This document shows, piece after piece, positions 1-7,787 of a DNA stretch of 64,000 nt. Every line of letters begins with the position of its first letter. Position 1 is the stretch's first letter. This DNA comes from Lutibacter sp. GTDB lineage: Bacteria > Bacteroidota > Bacteroidia > Flavobacteriales > Flavobacteriaceae. A program made the position numbers and the translations under genes. The notes below the pieces were generated by a model that made no database searches, was not told the origin of the DNA, and worked only from the letters and a program-made list of their open reading frames with translations. The stretch covers positions 124,001-188,000 of the forward strand of contig NVWM01000027.1 in NCBI GenBank assembly GCA_002733665.1, written 5' to 3'.

Positions 1-1311
1 TTCGGTAAGAATAACACCAACATCTACCATCGTTCCAATTGCAATGGCAATACCAGAAAGTGCTACAATATTTGCATCGACTCCAAAGAGTTTCATTCCT
101 ATAAAAACCATTAATACGGCTACTGGCAATAAACTTGATATCAATGCAGATACTCGCAGATTAAAAACCATCATTAAAATCACTAAAATGGTGATTAATA
201 TCTCTAAAGTTAAGGCTTCATTTAAGGTTTCAAGTGTCTCTTCAATTAATTCTGTACGATCGTAAAAAGGAACTACCGTTAATTGAGATACTCTACCGTC
301 TTTTAAAACTTTGGATGGTAATCCTGTACTAATCTCATTAATTTGGTTTTTAACGTTCGTTATCACTTCCATTGGATTTGCTCCATAACGAGCAACAACA
401 ACACCTCCAACAACCTCTGCTCCTTCTTTATCTAAAATACCTCTACGCTGTGCAGGACCTAAAGCAACTTTAGCAACATCTTTAATTAAAATTGGCGTAA
501 AGTTTTCAGATGAAACAACCGCATTTTCTAAATCTTCAACAGATTTTATATAGCCCAAACCACGAACAAGATATTCTGCTTGGTTAATCTCGATTGTTTT
601 TGCACCAATATCTTTGTTTGATTTTCGAACTGCATCGACTACTTGTGCTAAAGAAATATTATATTCTTTTAAAATATCAGGATTAATATCTACTTGGTAT
701 TCCTGCACATAACCTCCAATACTCGCTACTTCTGAGACTCCACTTGCTGATGACAACGCATATTTTACATAATAATCTTGAATACTTCTAAGTTCATGTA
801 AGTCCCAGCCTCCTGTAACATTACCTTCTTCATCACGACCTTCTAATGTGTACCAAAATATTTGCCCTAATCCTGTTGCATCTGGACCTAAACTTGGTTG
901 CACACCTTCTGGTAATAATCCTTTTGGTAACGAATTTAATTTTTCAAGGATCCTGCTTCTACTCCAATAAAACTCTACATCTTCTTCGAGAATTATATAA
1001 ATTGAAGAAAATCCAAAAGCCGATGAACTACGAATTGTTTTAACACCAGGAATTCCTAACAAAGAAGTTGTTAATGGATATGTAATCTGATCTTCAATAT
1101 CTTGTGGTGAACGACCGTCCCATCTTGTGAAAACTATTTGTTGATTTTCTCCAATATCAGGAATAGCATCTACTGCGACAGGATTTCTAGGAATCCCTGT
1201 TTTATCCCAATCAAATGGTGCCGTTGAAATCCCTAACCCAATAAAAAGGGAGAGTAATAAAACTGCTACGAGTTTATTTTCTATGAGAAATTTGATACTT
1301 TTATTTAGCAT
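1..1311 (-). CDS. cusA: CusA/CzcA-family heavy-metal efflux RND transporter, N-terminal part
   Basis: This is the first 437 codons of an inner-membrane proton-driven metal pump; the rest lies beyond the left edge. After the first membrane segment (about residues 8-27) comes the periplasmic porter region, with the family signature DGRSPQDIEDQITYPLT and the GPDATGLGQIFWY segment. The second and later membrane helices begin near residue 350, and the visible part ends in the conserved helix with GTMVDVGVI, whose Asp (about residue 430) corresponds to the proton-relay Asp of this family. The ATG at 1311 is the only sensible start. It lies 107 bases downstream of the HYC_CC_PP gene on the same strand, so the two probably form one metal-resistance unit. 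HME-RND identity is firm; copper/silver versus zinc/cobalt specificity cannot be decided here. Confidence 0.93.
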   Translation of the reverse strand, partial: MLNKSIKFLIENKLVAVLLLSLFIGLGISTAPFDWDKTGIPRNPVAVDAIPDIGENQQIVFTRWDGRSPQDIEDQITYPLTTSLLGIPGVKTIRSSSAFGFSSIYIILEEDVEFYWSRSRILEKLNSLPKGLLPEGVQPSLGPDATGLGQIFWYTLEGRDEEGNVTGGWDLHELRSIQDYYVKYALSSASGVSEVASIGGYVQEYQVDINPDILKEYNISLAQVVDAVRKSNKDIGAKTIEINQAEYLVRGLGYIKSVEDLENAVVSSENFTPILIKDVAKVALGPAQRRGILDKEGAEVVGGVVVARYGANPMEVITNVKNQINEISTGLPSKVLKDGRVSQLTVVPFYDRTELIEETLETLNEALTLEILITILVILMMVFNLRVSALISSLLPVAVLMVFIGMKLFGVDANIVALSGIAIAIGTMVDVGVILTE

Positions 1312-1418
1312 TTATTTTAATTTTTAAACTTTAGACATTAGTGTTGAAAAAACACCGAATACAAGAATTTATCCTAATGGAATAATCCACAGGATAATTG
1401 TGTCAATAGTTTAAAAAA

Positions 1419-1835
1419 TCAGATTAAATAAGTCTCGTCAAGTTTATATAATTCCTTGACGACAAATGGAACAGCGTAATCTCTATACGAAGTTGTATTG
1501 TCACCTAATACTTCAAAAAGAGAAACATACGAGTAAAGATAAGATACAATAAAGGTTTGCTGCTCAAAAGAAAGTGTATCAAAAGAAATTTTTAATTCAT
1601 CTTGACCTTGAATTACCTCTTGTTTTTCAGTACAACAATCTTTTTTAGCGACAGAACAATCACTATTAAAAGTACTTTGTTCCATTTCCATTCCACAATT
1701 TTGTGCTTTTCCAAAAACGGATGTATCAACCAAAGTATCTCCACAATAATGCTTATCTACAGTAAAAGAAAATGTAGAAAACAGGACTGTAATAGCCATT
1801 AAAAAAGACGATATTTTATGAAATACTTGTTTCAT
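1419..1835 (-). CDS. HYC_CC_PP-type exported protein next to metal efflux gene
   Basis: A 138-residue protein with an N-terminal hydrophobic signal (MKQVFHKISSFLMAITVLF), then the motifs that name this Bacteroidota family: KHYCG near residue 30, further Cys residues and a paired Cys (DCC), and a C-terminal segment ending LYKLDETYLI. The family has no proven function; it is usually seen beside heavy-metal efflux genes, and the Cys/His content suggests metal binding (inference). An in-frame ATG at 1868 exists, but the -7 promoter box at 1844-1851 lies between the two ATGs, so the ATG at 1835 is chosen. The gene reads toward cusA and is probably co-transcribed with it. Confidence 0.82.
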   Translation of the reverse strand: MKQVFHKISSFLMAITVLFSTFSFTVDKHYCGDTLVDTSVFGKAQNCGMEMEQSTFNSDCSVAKKDCCTEKQEVIQGQDELKISFDTLSFEQQTFIVSYLYSYVSLFEVLGDNTTSYRDYAVPFVVKELYKLDETYLI

Positions 1836-1843
1836 TATAAGTA

Positions 1844-1851
1844 CAAATGTA
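1844..1851 (-). promoter_or_regulatory. Bacteroidota -7 promoter box TACATTTG
   Basis: The minus strand reads TACATTTG, a perfect TAnnTTTG. Only eight bases separate it from the ATG at 1835, so the transcript should have almost no leader. It would drive the HYC_CC_PP gene and probably cusA. Confidence 0.6.
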
Positions 1852-1938
1852 TAAAAAAACGTTGTCATTCCTCTAAAAATTATGTTAAATCAAGAAACAA
1901 ATCATTATTTTCTGTAACTTGTAACAAAAAAACAAATT

Positions 1939-2202
1939 ATGGCAAGTAAGAAAAAAATACTAAAAAAAATTAAAATTGTACTAACAGGAAACTTTGACAA
2001 CCATCAAGATGCTTTTAACTTTTTTGATAAAAATAGCGATGGAGCATTGTCAAAAAAAGAAATTGTAGCATTGCTTAAAGAAGCAGAAATTAGTGGTTTT
2101 TTAAGAGGTATTGTTGCTTCTGCATTAATCAATGGCTATGATTTTAATGACAACAATAAAGTTGATTGGAAAGAATTTAAGAAAGCAATCAGCGAGATGT
2201 AG
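1939..2202 (+). CDS. Small EF-hand protein
   Basis: An 87-residue soluble protein with two EF-hand loops. Loop 1 runs from Asp30 to Glu41 with ligands D30, N32, D34 and E41 (DKNSDGALSKKE). Loop 2 runs from Asp68 to Glu79 with D68, N70, N72, D76 and E79; it has Asn where Gly is usual at loop position 6. It begins with a Lys-rich stretch and has no signal peptide or membrane segment, so it is likely cytoplasmic. Calcium binding is expected from the motif; the partner is unknown. The gene is divergent from the HYC_CC_PP gene, and its last 14 bases overlap the end of the convergent exosortase-associated gene. Confidence 0.8.
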   Translation: MASKKKILKKIKIVLTGNFDNHQDAFNFFDKNSDGALSKKEIVALLKEAEISGFLRGIVASALINGYDFNDNNKVDWKEFKKAISEM

Positions 2203-2626
2203 TCGTCTTTTTTTGGTAATAAAACGCTGGTAAAAGTATCAATAAAAAAATTGGATGAATCAGCATTCTCCTAACATAGAATGCCAATAAATATCCACTT
2301 GAAAATGATGTTTTTAAGAGTATAAAATATAGCACAGAAAGTATTATAAATGCTATTAAGTAAAATTTTATTGAGAATATAATTAATTGCTTTTTTTGAA
2401 AAAATAGATATATAATCGCTAATGAAATTAGTGTATTGAGTAGATATCTAAAAAATAAATTCGTAAATAATTTACTCATCACAAATACTGGAAAAACACT
2501 TGTCAGATAGTCATTTTTGAAATATTCTATAAAGGGGTCATAAAAAGTTGCTGATGCAAAAGAACGTATCAAAATTAGCAATAAAAATAGCGTTACAATC
2601 AATCCTATTTTTATTCCTTTTCCCAT
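2189..2626 (-). CDS. Exosortase F system-associated membrane protein
   Basis: A 145-residue protein with four or five predicted membrane helices (about residues 5-22, 44-62, 66-78, 82-105, 122-138) and few charged residues. Its sequence style and its position directly downstream of an exosortase match the family seen only beside XrtF in Flavobacteriia. Its ATG overlaps the XrtF stop by one base (TAATG), which implies coupled translation. It probably assists XrtF in the inner membrane; the molecular role is unknown. The assignment rests on length, topology and context rather than on catalytic motifs. Confidence 0.82.
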   Translation of the reverse strand: MGKGIKIGLIVTLFLLLILIRSFASATFYDPFIEYFKNDYLTSVFPVFVMSKLFTNLFFRYLLNTLISLAIIYLFFQKKQLIIFSIKFYLIAFIILSVLYFILLKTSFSSGYLLAFYVRRMLIHPIFLLILLPAFYYQKKTTTSR

Positions 2627-3201
2627 TATTTCTTGTTGATTTTAGCAAATTTATTTACCCAAACCATCCATAATAAAAAGACCATTCCATAAATAACTGC
2701 AGGAAAAAATAATGAATGTAATATTTCTTGATATCCTGGACGATGGTAAATTATCAATGCCAATGCTACAATTCTAAAAATATTAGTTACATATATCAAT
2801 ATTAATCCAAAAAATCCATATAAAATTGTCGTTTTTATACTTCCAGAAAAAGCAATTATAAATGCCAAAAACAAAATCATAATACTTACACTTGAACAAC
2901 CCTCAACAATCCTAACAACATATTTTTCATTGACCATAAACATAAAGGAAAGTTCTTGATAATTCTGATCTGTATAAACATCATAGCCAAACCATTCTGC
3001 AACTTTTTCAGAATGATCTGTTACCATCTTCGTTACAGGTGCGCAAGAAAAAATAGTTTCTTTTTGTTGTGTGTTTTTTAAATAAAGAGAGTACAATCCT
3101 GTGAGTGAAAAATACACCACAAAAAATTTGATCAAAAATTGTACGACTACTTTGTTTTTTTTCAATGAAAAAGGCTTTAGTTTTGCTTCAAATTTAAACA
3201 A
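2626..3201 (-). CDS. xrtF: Exosortase family protein XrtF
   Basis: A 191-residue multi-pass membrane protein carrying the exosortase/archaeosortase catalytic triad: Cys102 in EGCSS, Arg143 in NIFRI, and His162 in LHSLFFP. The arrangement (Cys at the start of a helix, Arg about 40 residues later, His about 20 after that) is that of the family. Exosortases are thought to cleave C-terminal sorting signals and transfer the protein to another carrier. XrtF is the short flavobacterial type. It is followed with a one-base overlap by its standard partner gene. No protein with an obvious cognate C-terminal tripartite sorting tail is encoded in this window. Confidence 0.9.
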   Translation of the reverse strand: MFKFEAKLKPFSLKKNKVVVQFLIKFFVVYFSLTGLYSLYLKNTQQKETIFSCAPVTKMVTDHSEKVAEWFGYDVYTDQNYQELSFMFMVNEKYVVRIVEGCSSVSIMILFLAFIIAFSGSIKTTILYGFFGLILIYVTNIFRIVALALIIYHRPGYQEILHSLFFPAVIYGMVFLLWMVWVNKFAKINKK

Positions 3202-3207
3202 ACTAAT

Positions 3208-3250
3208 GAAACGAGCATATTAAATTCATTATTATCATAAGTATAAACAC
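3208..3250 (+). repeat. Shortened copy (D) of a leader repeat ending at a start codon
   Basis: It begins GAAACGAGCATATTAAA and ends TATAAACAC immediately before the ATG at 3251, matching the two ends of the elements at 6393, 14158 and 17461. The central part of those copies, including AGCGAACACATGTGACA, is missing. It contains a five-codon mini-ORF, MKRAY and stop, starting at 3207. Confidence 0.6.
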
Positions 3251-3703
3251 ATGAAAATTGACTTCTTAAAAAACAAAATCATCTCAATTATTGATACATC
3301 TTCTTCTAAAGAAAATACTTTACAATCCATTTGTGATTTTTTAAAACAAGAAATCGATTACTATGATTGGGTCGGATTTTACTTTAAAAATGGAGACAAA
3401 GAAGAGTTGAAATTGGCAGAATTTGCTGGAGAACCAACTGAACACACAATTATTCCTTTCGGAAAAGGAATTTGTGGTCAAGTTGCTGTGAGTAACAAAA
3501 ATTTTGTTGTGCAAGATATAACAGAGCAAGACAACTATATTTCTTGTGGCTGGAAAATAAAATCGGAAATTGTAATTCCTATTTTTAAAAACAATGAAAA
3601 CATTGGTCAAATTGATATTGATTCTCACACTAAAAATCCGTTTACAAAATCTGACGAAGAACTTTTAGAATACGTTTGTGAACAAGTTACTAAAATTGTT
3701 TAA
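3251..3703 (+). CDS. GAF-domain protein, probable free methionine-(R)-sulfoxide reductase
   Basis: A single 150-residue GAF domain. It keeps the features of the fRMsr (MsrC/YebR) group: GKGICGQVA with one Cys, a second Cys in the segment ISCGWKIKSEIVIPI at the place of the catalytic Cys of E. coli MsrC, and the closing IGQIDIDSH. The third Cys of the E. coli enzyme is not present. Activity would be reduction of free methionine-R-sulfoxide; a simple ligand-binding GAF role is the alternative. It is divergent from xrtF, and its ATG is provided by the end of leader repeat D. Confidence 0.75.
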   Translation: MKIDFLKNKIISIIDTSSSKENTLQSICDFLKQEIDYYDWVGFYFKNGDKEELKLAEFAGEPTEHTIIPFGKGICGQVAVSNKNFVVQDITEQDNYISCGWKIKSEIVIPIFKNNENIGQIDIDSHTKNPFTKSDEELLEYVCEQVTKIV

Positions 3704-3722
3704 AAGTTCGTTTTTTATTTAG

Positions 3723-3753
3723 TTGTTAAGGATAATTGCTTTTAGTAATTTTG
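3723..3753 (+). promoter_or_regulatory. Promoter of purH (TTG ... TAATTTTG)
   Basis: TTG at 3723-3725 and TAATTTTG at 3746-3753 are separated by 20 bases, the spacing expected for the Bacteroidota primary sigma factor. The start codon of purH follows 22 bases after the -7 box. Confidence 0.65.
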
Positions 3754-3775
3754 TACGAAACCACACAATTTACAA

Positions 3776-5308
3776 ATGAGCACTACAAAAACAGCAAAAT
3801 CAGCACTTATTTCAGTATTTCACAAAGATGGATTGGCACCAATTGCTAAAAAATTAGATGAACTTGGAGTTACTATCTACTCAACTGGAGGGACAGAAAA
3901 ATTTATTACAGAATTAGGTATCAATGTTATTCCTGTTGAAGATTTAACATCATATCCTTCTATTCTTGGCGGACGAGTAAAAACATTACATCCAAAAGTT
4001 TTTGGAGGAATTCTAACTCGTCGTGATAATGAAAATGACGTTTCACAAATCAGTGAGTTTGAAATTCCAGAGATTGATATTGTTATTGTTGATTTATATC
4101 CTTTTGAAAAAACGGTAGAAAGTGGCGCTCCAGAACAAGATATTATTGAAAAAATTGATATTGGAGGGATTTCATTAATTCGTGCAGCAGCAAAAAACTT
4201 TAAAGACGTTATTTGCGTTTCTTCGGTAAGTGATTATTCCGAATTTTTACAATTGATTTCTGACGGAAACGGAAGCACAACATTAGCCGACAGAAAACGA
4301 TTTGCAGCAAAGACATTCAACGTTTCATCTCATTATGACAGTGCAATATTCAATTATTTTAATAGTAACCACGAAATCGCAACATTAAAAATAAGCGAAC
4401 AGAAAGGGCAAGTACTACGTTATGGAGAGAACCCACATCAAAAAGGATTTTTCTTTGGGGATTTAGATAAAATATTTGATAAACTTCACGGTAAAGAACT
4501 TTCATACAACAACCTATTAGATGTAGATGCTGCTGTAAATTTAATGTCTGAATTTAAAAATGACGCACCAACATTTGCAATTTTGAAACACAACAATGCT
4601 TGTGGATTGGCACAACGAAAAACCATCTATCAAGCATATATTGATGCGCTTGCAGGCGATCCAACATCAGCATTTGGAGGGATTTTAATTTCTAATGTTG
4701 AAATTGATGAAAAAACTGCTACTGAAATTCATCAGTTATTTTGTGAAGTCGTTATTGCACCTTCTTATTCTGATAAAGCATTAGAAATATTAAAAGGAAA
4801 AAAACACAGAAGAATCCTATTACAAAAGGACATTGAATTACCTAAAACTACAGTTAGAACTTGTTTAAATGGAGCATTGGTACAAGATAAAGATTTCAAA
4901 ACTGATGTTTTAGAAGATTTAACATATGTAACCAACAATAAACCATCAAAAAGCGAGTTAGAAGATTTATTGTTCGCCTCTAAACTGTGTAAACACACGA
5001 AGTCAAACACTATTGTTCTTGTAAAAAACAAACAGTTATGTGCAAGCGGAACTGGTCAAACAAGTCGAATTGATGCATTAAATCAATCGATTGCAAAAGC
5101 AACTCATTTTAATTTTGATTTAAATGGTGCAGTTATGGCAAGTGATGCTTTTTTTCCTTTTCCTGATTGTGTAGAAATTGCTGATAATGCTGGAATCAAA
5201 AGTGTTATTCAGCCTGGAGGCTCAATAAAAGACCAGCTATCTATTGATTATTGTAATGAAAATAAAATAGCAATGGTAATGACTGGAACAAGACATTTTA
5301 AACATTAA
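3776..5308 (+). CDS. purH: Bifunctional AICAR formyltransferase / IMP cyclohydrolase
   Basis: A 510-residue enzyme of normal length that performs the last two steps of IMP synthesis. The N-terminal MGS-like cyclohydrolase domain (about 1-195) includes STGGT and the GGRVKTLHPKVFGGIL segment. The C-terminal formyltransferase domain carries the Lys-His pair in ILKHNNACG (about residue 268) and DPTSAFGGI. The ATG at 3776 follows a clear promoter. The gene leads into the mreBCD operon, with its own promoter candidate before mreB in between. Confidence 0.97.
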   Translation: MSTTKTAKSALISVFHKDGLAPIAKKLDELGVTIYSTGGTEKFITELGINVIPVEDLTSYPSILGGRVKTLHPKVFGGILTRRDNENDVSQISEFEIPEIDIVIVDLYPFEKTVESGAPEQDIIEKIDIGGISLIRAAAKNFKDVICVSSVSDYSEFLQLISDGNGSTTLADRKRFAAKTFNVSSHYDSAIFNYFNSNHEIATLKISEQKGQVLRYGENPHQKGFFFGDLDKIFDKLHGKELSYNNLLDVDAAVNLMSEFKNDAPTFAILKHNNACGLAQRKTIYQAYIDALAGDPTSAFGGILISNVEIDEKTATEIHQLFCEVVIAPSYSDKALEILKGKKHRRILLQKDIELPKTTVRTCLNGALVQDKDFKTDVLEDLTYVTNNKPSKSELEDLLFASKLCKHTKSNTIVLVKNKQLCASGTGQTSRIDALNQSIAKATHFNFDLNGAVMASDAFFPFPDCVEIADNAGIKSVIQPGGSIKDQLSIDYCNENKIAMVMTGTRHFKH

Positions 5309-5313
5309 TTTAT

Positions 5314-5321
5314 TACATTTG
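5314..5321 (+). promoter_or_regulatory. -7 promoter box TACATTTG before mreB
   Basis: A perfect TAnnTTTG match located 28 bases before the mreB ATG. No good TTG box is visible at the usual distance upstream. Confidence 0.5.
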
Positions 5322-5349
5322 TAATCAATCAAAATAAACAAGTTAGAAT

Positions 5350-6378
5350 ATGGGATTTTTTGACTTCATGACTGAAGAAATTGCTATTGATTTAGGAACA
5401 GCAAATACACTTATTATCCATGATGGGAAAGTAATTGTTGACGAGCCTTCAATTGTTGCAATTAACCGCCTTACAGGAAAAATAATTGCTACTGGAAAAA
5501 AAGCCAGTTTGATGCAAGGTAAAACTCATGAAAACATTAAAACCATAAGACCCTTAAAAGATGGTGTAATTGCTGATTTTGAGGCTTCTGAATTGATGAT
5601 TAAAGAATTTATCAAAAATATTCCAACTATAAAAAACAAATTCTGGACGCCTTCATTAAGAATGGTTGTTTGTATTCCTTCTGGAATTACTGAGGTAGAA
5701 AAACGTGCTGTTCGTGATTCTTGTGAACACATGAATGCAAAAGAGATTTACTTAATTCACGAACCAATGGCTGCTGCAATTGGTATTGGTGTTGACATTA
5801 CTCAGCCCAAAGGAAATATGATTATTGATATTGGTGGAGGAACTACAGAAATTGCGGTAATTGCACTTGGAGGAATTGTTTGTGACAAATCTGTAAAAGT
5901 TGCAGGAGATGTTTTTACCAATGATATTGCTTATTATATGCGTACACAACACAATTTATATGTTGGTGAGCGTACGGCCGAAAAAATAAAAATTGAAATA
6001 GGTTCTGCTACCGAAGATTTAGAAAATCCGCCAGAAGATTTATTAGTTCAAGGGCGAGATTTATTAAGCGGTAAGCCTAAACAAGTTCAAGTTTCGTACA
6101 GAGAAATAGCCAAAGCATTAGACAAATCTATTTTAAGAATTGAAGATGCTGTAATGGAAACTCTTTCTCAGACTCCACCAGAATTAGCTGCAGATATTTA
6201 CAATACTGGAATCTACCTTGCAGGAGGAGGTTCAATGCTACGAGGTTTAGACAAGCGTTTATCTCGAAAAACTGATTTACCAGTTTATGTTGCCGAAGAC
6301 CCTTTACGAGCAGTTGTTAGAGGTACTGGAATGGCATTAAAAGATCTTGAAAAATACAGCAATGTTCTCTTGAAATAA
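5350..6378 (+). CDS. mreB: Rod shape-determining protein MreB
   Basis: A 342-residue bacterial actin of usual length. Visible actin-fold motifs are the first phosphate loop DLGTANTLI (about residues 14-22), EPMAAAIG, the second phosphate loop IDIGGGTTEIAVIA (about 159-172) and the adenosine-binding GIYLAGGGSMLRG near residue 290. It forms filaments under the inner membrane that guide lateral wall synthesis by the products of the next four genes. The leader repeat copy A lies between mreB and mreC. Confidence 0.98.
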   Translation: MGFFDFMTEEIAIDLGTANTLIIHDGKVIVDEPSIVAINRLTGKIIATGKKASLMQGKTHENIKTIRPLKDGVIADFEASELMIKEFIKNIPTIKNKFWTPSLRMVVCIPSGITEVEKRAVRDSCEHMNAKEIYLIHEPMAAAIGIGVDITQPKGNMIIDIGGGTTEIAVIALGGIVCDKSVKVAGDVFTNDIAYYMRTQHNLYVGERTAEKIKIEIGSATEDLENPPEDLLVQGRDLLSGKPKQVQVSYREIAKALDKSILRIEDAVMETLSQTPPELAADIYNTGIYLAGGGSMLRGLDKRLSRKTDLPVYVAEDPLRAVVRGTGMALKDLEKYSNVLLK

Positions 6379-6392
6379 TAAAAATAGTACAC

Positions 6393-6480
6393 GAAACGAG
6401 CATGTTAAAAACTTTATCTCCCAAGAAAATGATTAATAGCGAACACATGTGACAGTTAAAAAAATAACAGAAATAAACAC
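6393..6480 (+). repeat. Leader repeat, copy A (before mreC)
   Basis: An 88-base element beginning GAAACGAGCATGTTAAAA, with a central GATTAATAGCGAACACATGTGACAG (positions 6431-6455) and an end of AAATAAACAC directly before the ATG of mreC. Copies B (14158) and C (17461) align over the full length. The outer arms CATGT and ACATG could pair. In this copy the internal stem is weak. The ACACATGTGACAG at the centre is nearly repeated as ACACATGAGACAG across the mreC start. Confidence 0.8.
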
Positions 6481-7287
6481 ATGAGACAGATAATTAAGTT
6501 TCTTGAAAAATATCGGTATTTTTTACTGTTCTTAATTTTAGAATCTTTTGCATTGTTTTTTACTATTCAAAGTCATTCTTATCACAGAAGTAAATTTGTT
6601 AATTCCGCCAATCGCTTTACTGGAGGGATTTATAACAAACTAAATTCTATACACGAATTTTGGAATTTAAAAACTGAAAACCAACGTCTTTTAGAAGAGA
6701 ACACAAGATTGAAAAACATACTATCTGTTGAATCTATTGAAATAGATAGCAGTAAGCATTATAGAAGATATAGTTATTCCTCAGCTAAAATAATTAAGAA
6801 CGATTATACCAAACGAAATAATTATTTATTAATTAACAAAGGTTCTGTAAATGCAATAGTTTCTGATATGGCTGTAGTAAATAGCAAAGGAATTATAGGA
6901 GTAACAAAAAGTGTATCAAATTACAATGCTACAGTAATCAGTATCTTAAATGAGTATTCTCAAATCAATGCAAAACCAAAAAACAACAATCATCACTTTG
7001 GAACACTTTCATGGAACGGGAAAGATTATAAAACTGTACAACTTTTAGACTTGCCAAGGCAAGCACAATTTAAAATTGGAGATACAATTATTACTGGTGG
7101 GAAATCTACTATTTTTCCTGAAGGAATTTTAATTGGAACTATTAAAGATTTTGAAAAAACCGATAATGTGTATAATTTTATAAATATTACATTGTTTAAC
7201 GATATGAGTTCTTTGAGCAATGTAAACATTATTACAAATTTACAACGCGAAGAAATTCAACAACTAGAAAACACAAACAATGAATAA
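6481..7287 (+). CDS. mreC: Rod shape-determining protein MreC
   Basis: A 268-residue protein with one N-terminal membrane helix (about 13-31), a coiled-coil stretch (about 57-85, LKTENQRLLEENTRLKNIL), and the periplasmic beta-rich MreC domain with NKGSVNAIVSDMAV and GDTIITGGKSTIFPEGI. It links MreB to PBP2 and RodA. The ATG is the last element of leader repeat A. The end overlaps mreD by eight bases, so translation of the two is likely coupled. Confidence 0.93.
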   Translation: MRQIIKFLEKYRYFLLFLILESFALFFTIQSHSYHRSKFVNSANRFTGGIYNKLNSIHEFWNLKTENQRLLEENTRLKNILSVESIEIDSSKHYRRYSYSSAKIIKNDYTKRNNYLLINKGSVNAIVSDMAVVNSKGIIGVTKSVSNYNATVISILNEYSQINAKPKNNNHHFGTLSWNGKDYKTVQLLDLPRQAQFKIGDTIITGGKSTIFPEGILIGTIKDFEKTDNVYNFINITLFNDMSSLSNVNIITNLQREEIQQLENTNNE

Positions 7288-7786
7288 TAGTAGCACTAAA
7301 CATATCATTTGGTTTGTATTGTTTGTTCTTTTACAAGTATTGATTTTTAATAACATTAAACTTTTCGGCTATATTAATCCATACATTTATATTGCCTTCA
7401 TTTTCTTTTATCCACTCAAAAAAGAAAAAGGGACTTTCTTATTTCTTAGTTTTTTATTAGGTCTTTGTATAGATTTTTTCTCTGATACTGGAGGAATTAA
7501 TGCTGCTGCAACATTATTTATTGCATATATTAGACTCTCTGTTTTATCAACTATATTAGGGAAAAATGACTTTGATTTTCTACTTTTTAATATTCGTTCT
7601 ATTTCATTTGGAAAGTCATTTCTATATGTTCTTTCACTCACATTCATTCATCATTTAGTGTTTTTTACATTAGATTATTTTAGTCTACATGAGTTTGGTA
7701 GTATCATATACAAAACAGTAGTAACAACAATCTTGACTGTATTTCTTATTTATATTGGTATCATTTTATTTACTAAAAAAAGATGA
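7280..7786 (+). CDS. mreD: Rod shape-determining protein MreD
   Basis: A 168-residue membrane protein with about five helices and little soluble sequence, as expected for MreD. Features include FYPLKKEKGTFLFLSFLLG and GLCIDFFSDTGGINAAATLF, typical of the family in Bacteroidota. It overlaps mreC by eight bases and stops one base before the PBP2 start. Identification rests on topology, the GxxxDxxS-like segment and operon position. Confidence 0.9.
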   Translation: MNNSSTKHIIWFVLFVLLQVLIFNNIKLFGYINPYIYIAFIFFYPLKKEKGTFLFLSFLLGLCIDFFSDTGGINAAATLFIAYIRLSVLSTILGKNDFDFLLFNIRSISFGKSFLYVLSLTFIHHLVFFTLDYFSLHEFGSIIYKTVVTTILTVFLIYIGIILFTKKR

Positions 7787-7787
7787 T

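Noticed and set aside
846-1043. A plus-strand 65-residue frame in the metal-pump region
   Set aside because: The minus strand encodes an uninterrupted RND transporter with clear family motifs through this stretch.
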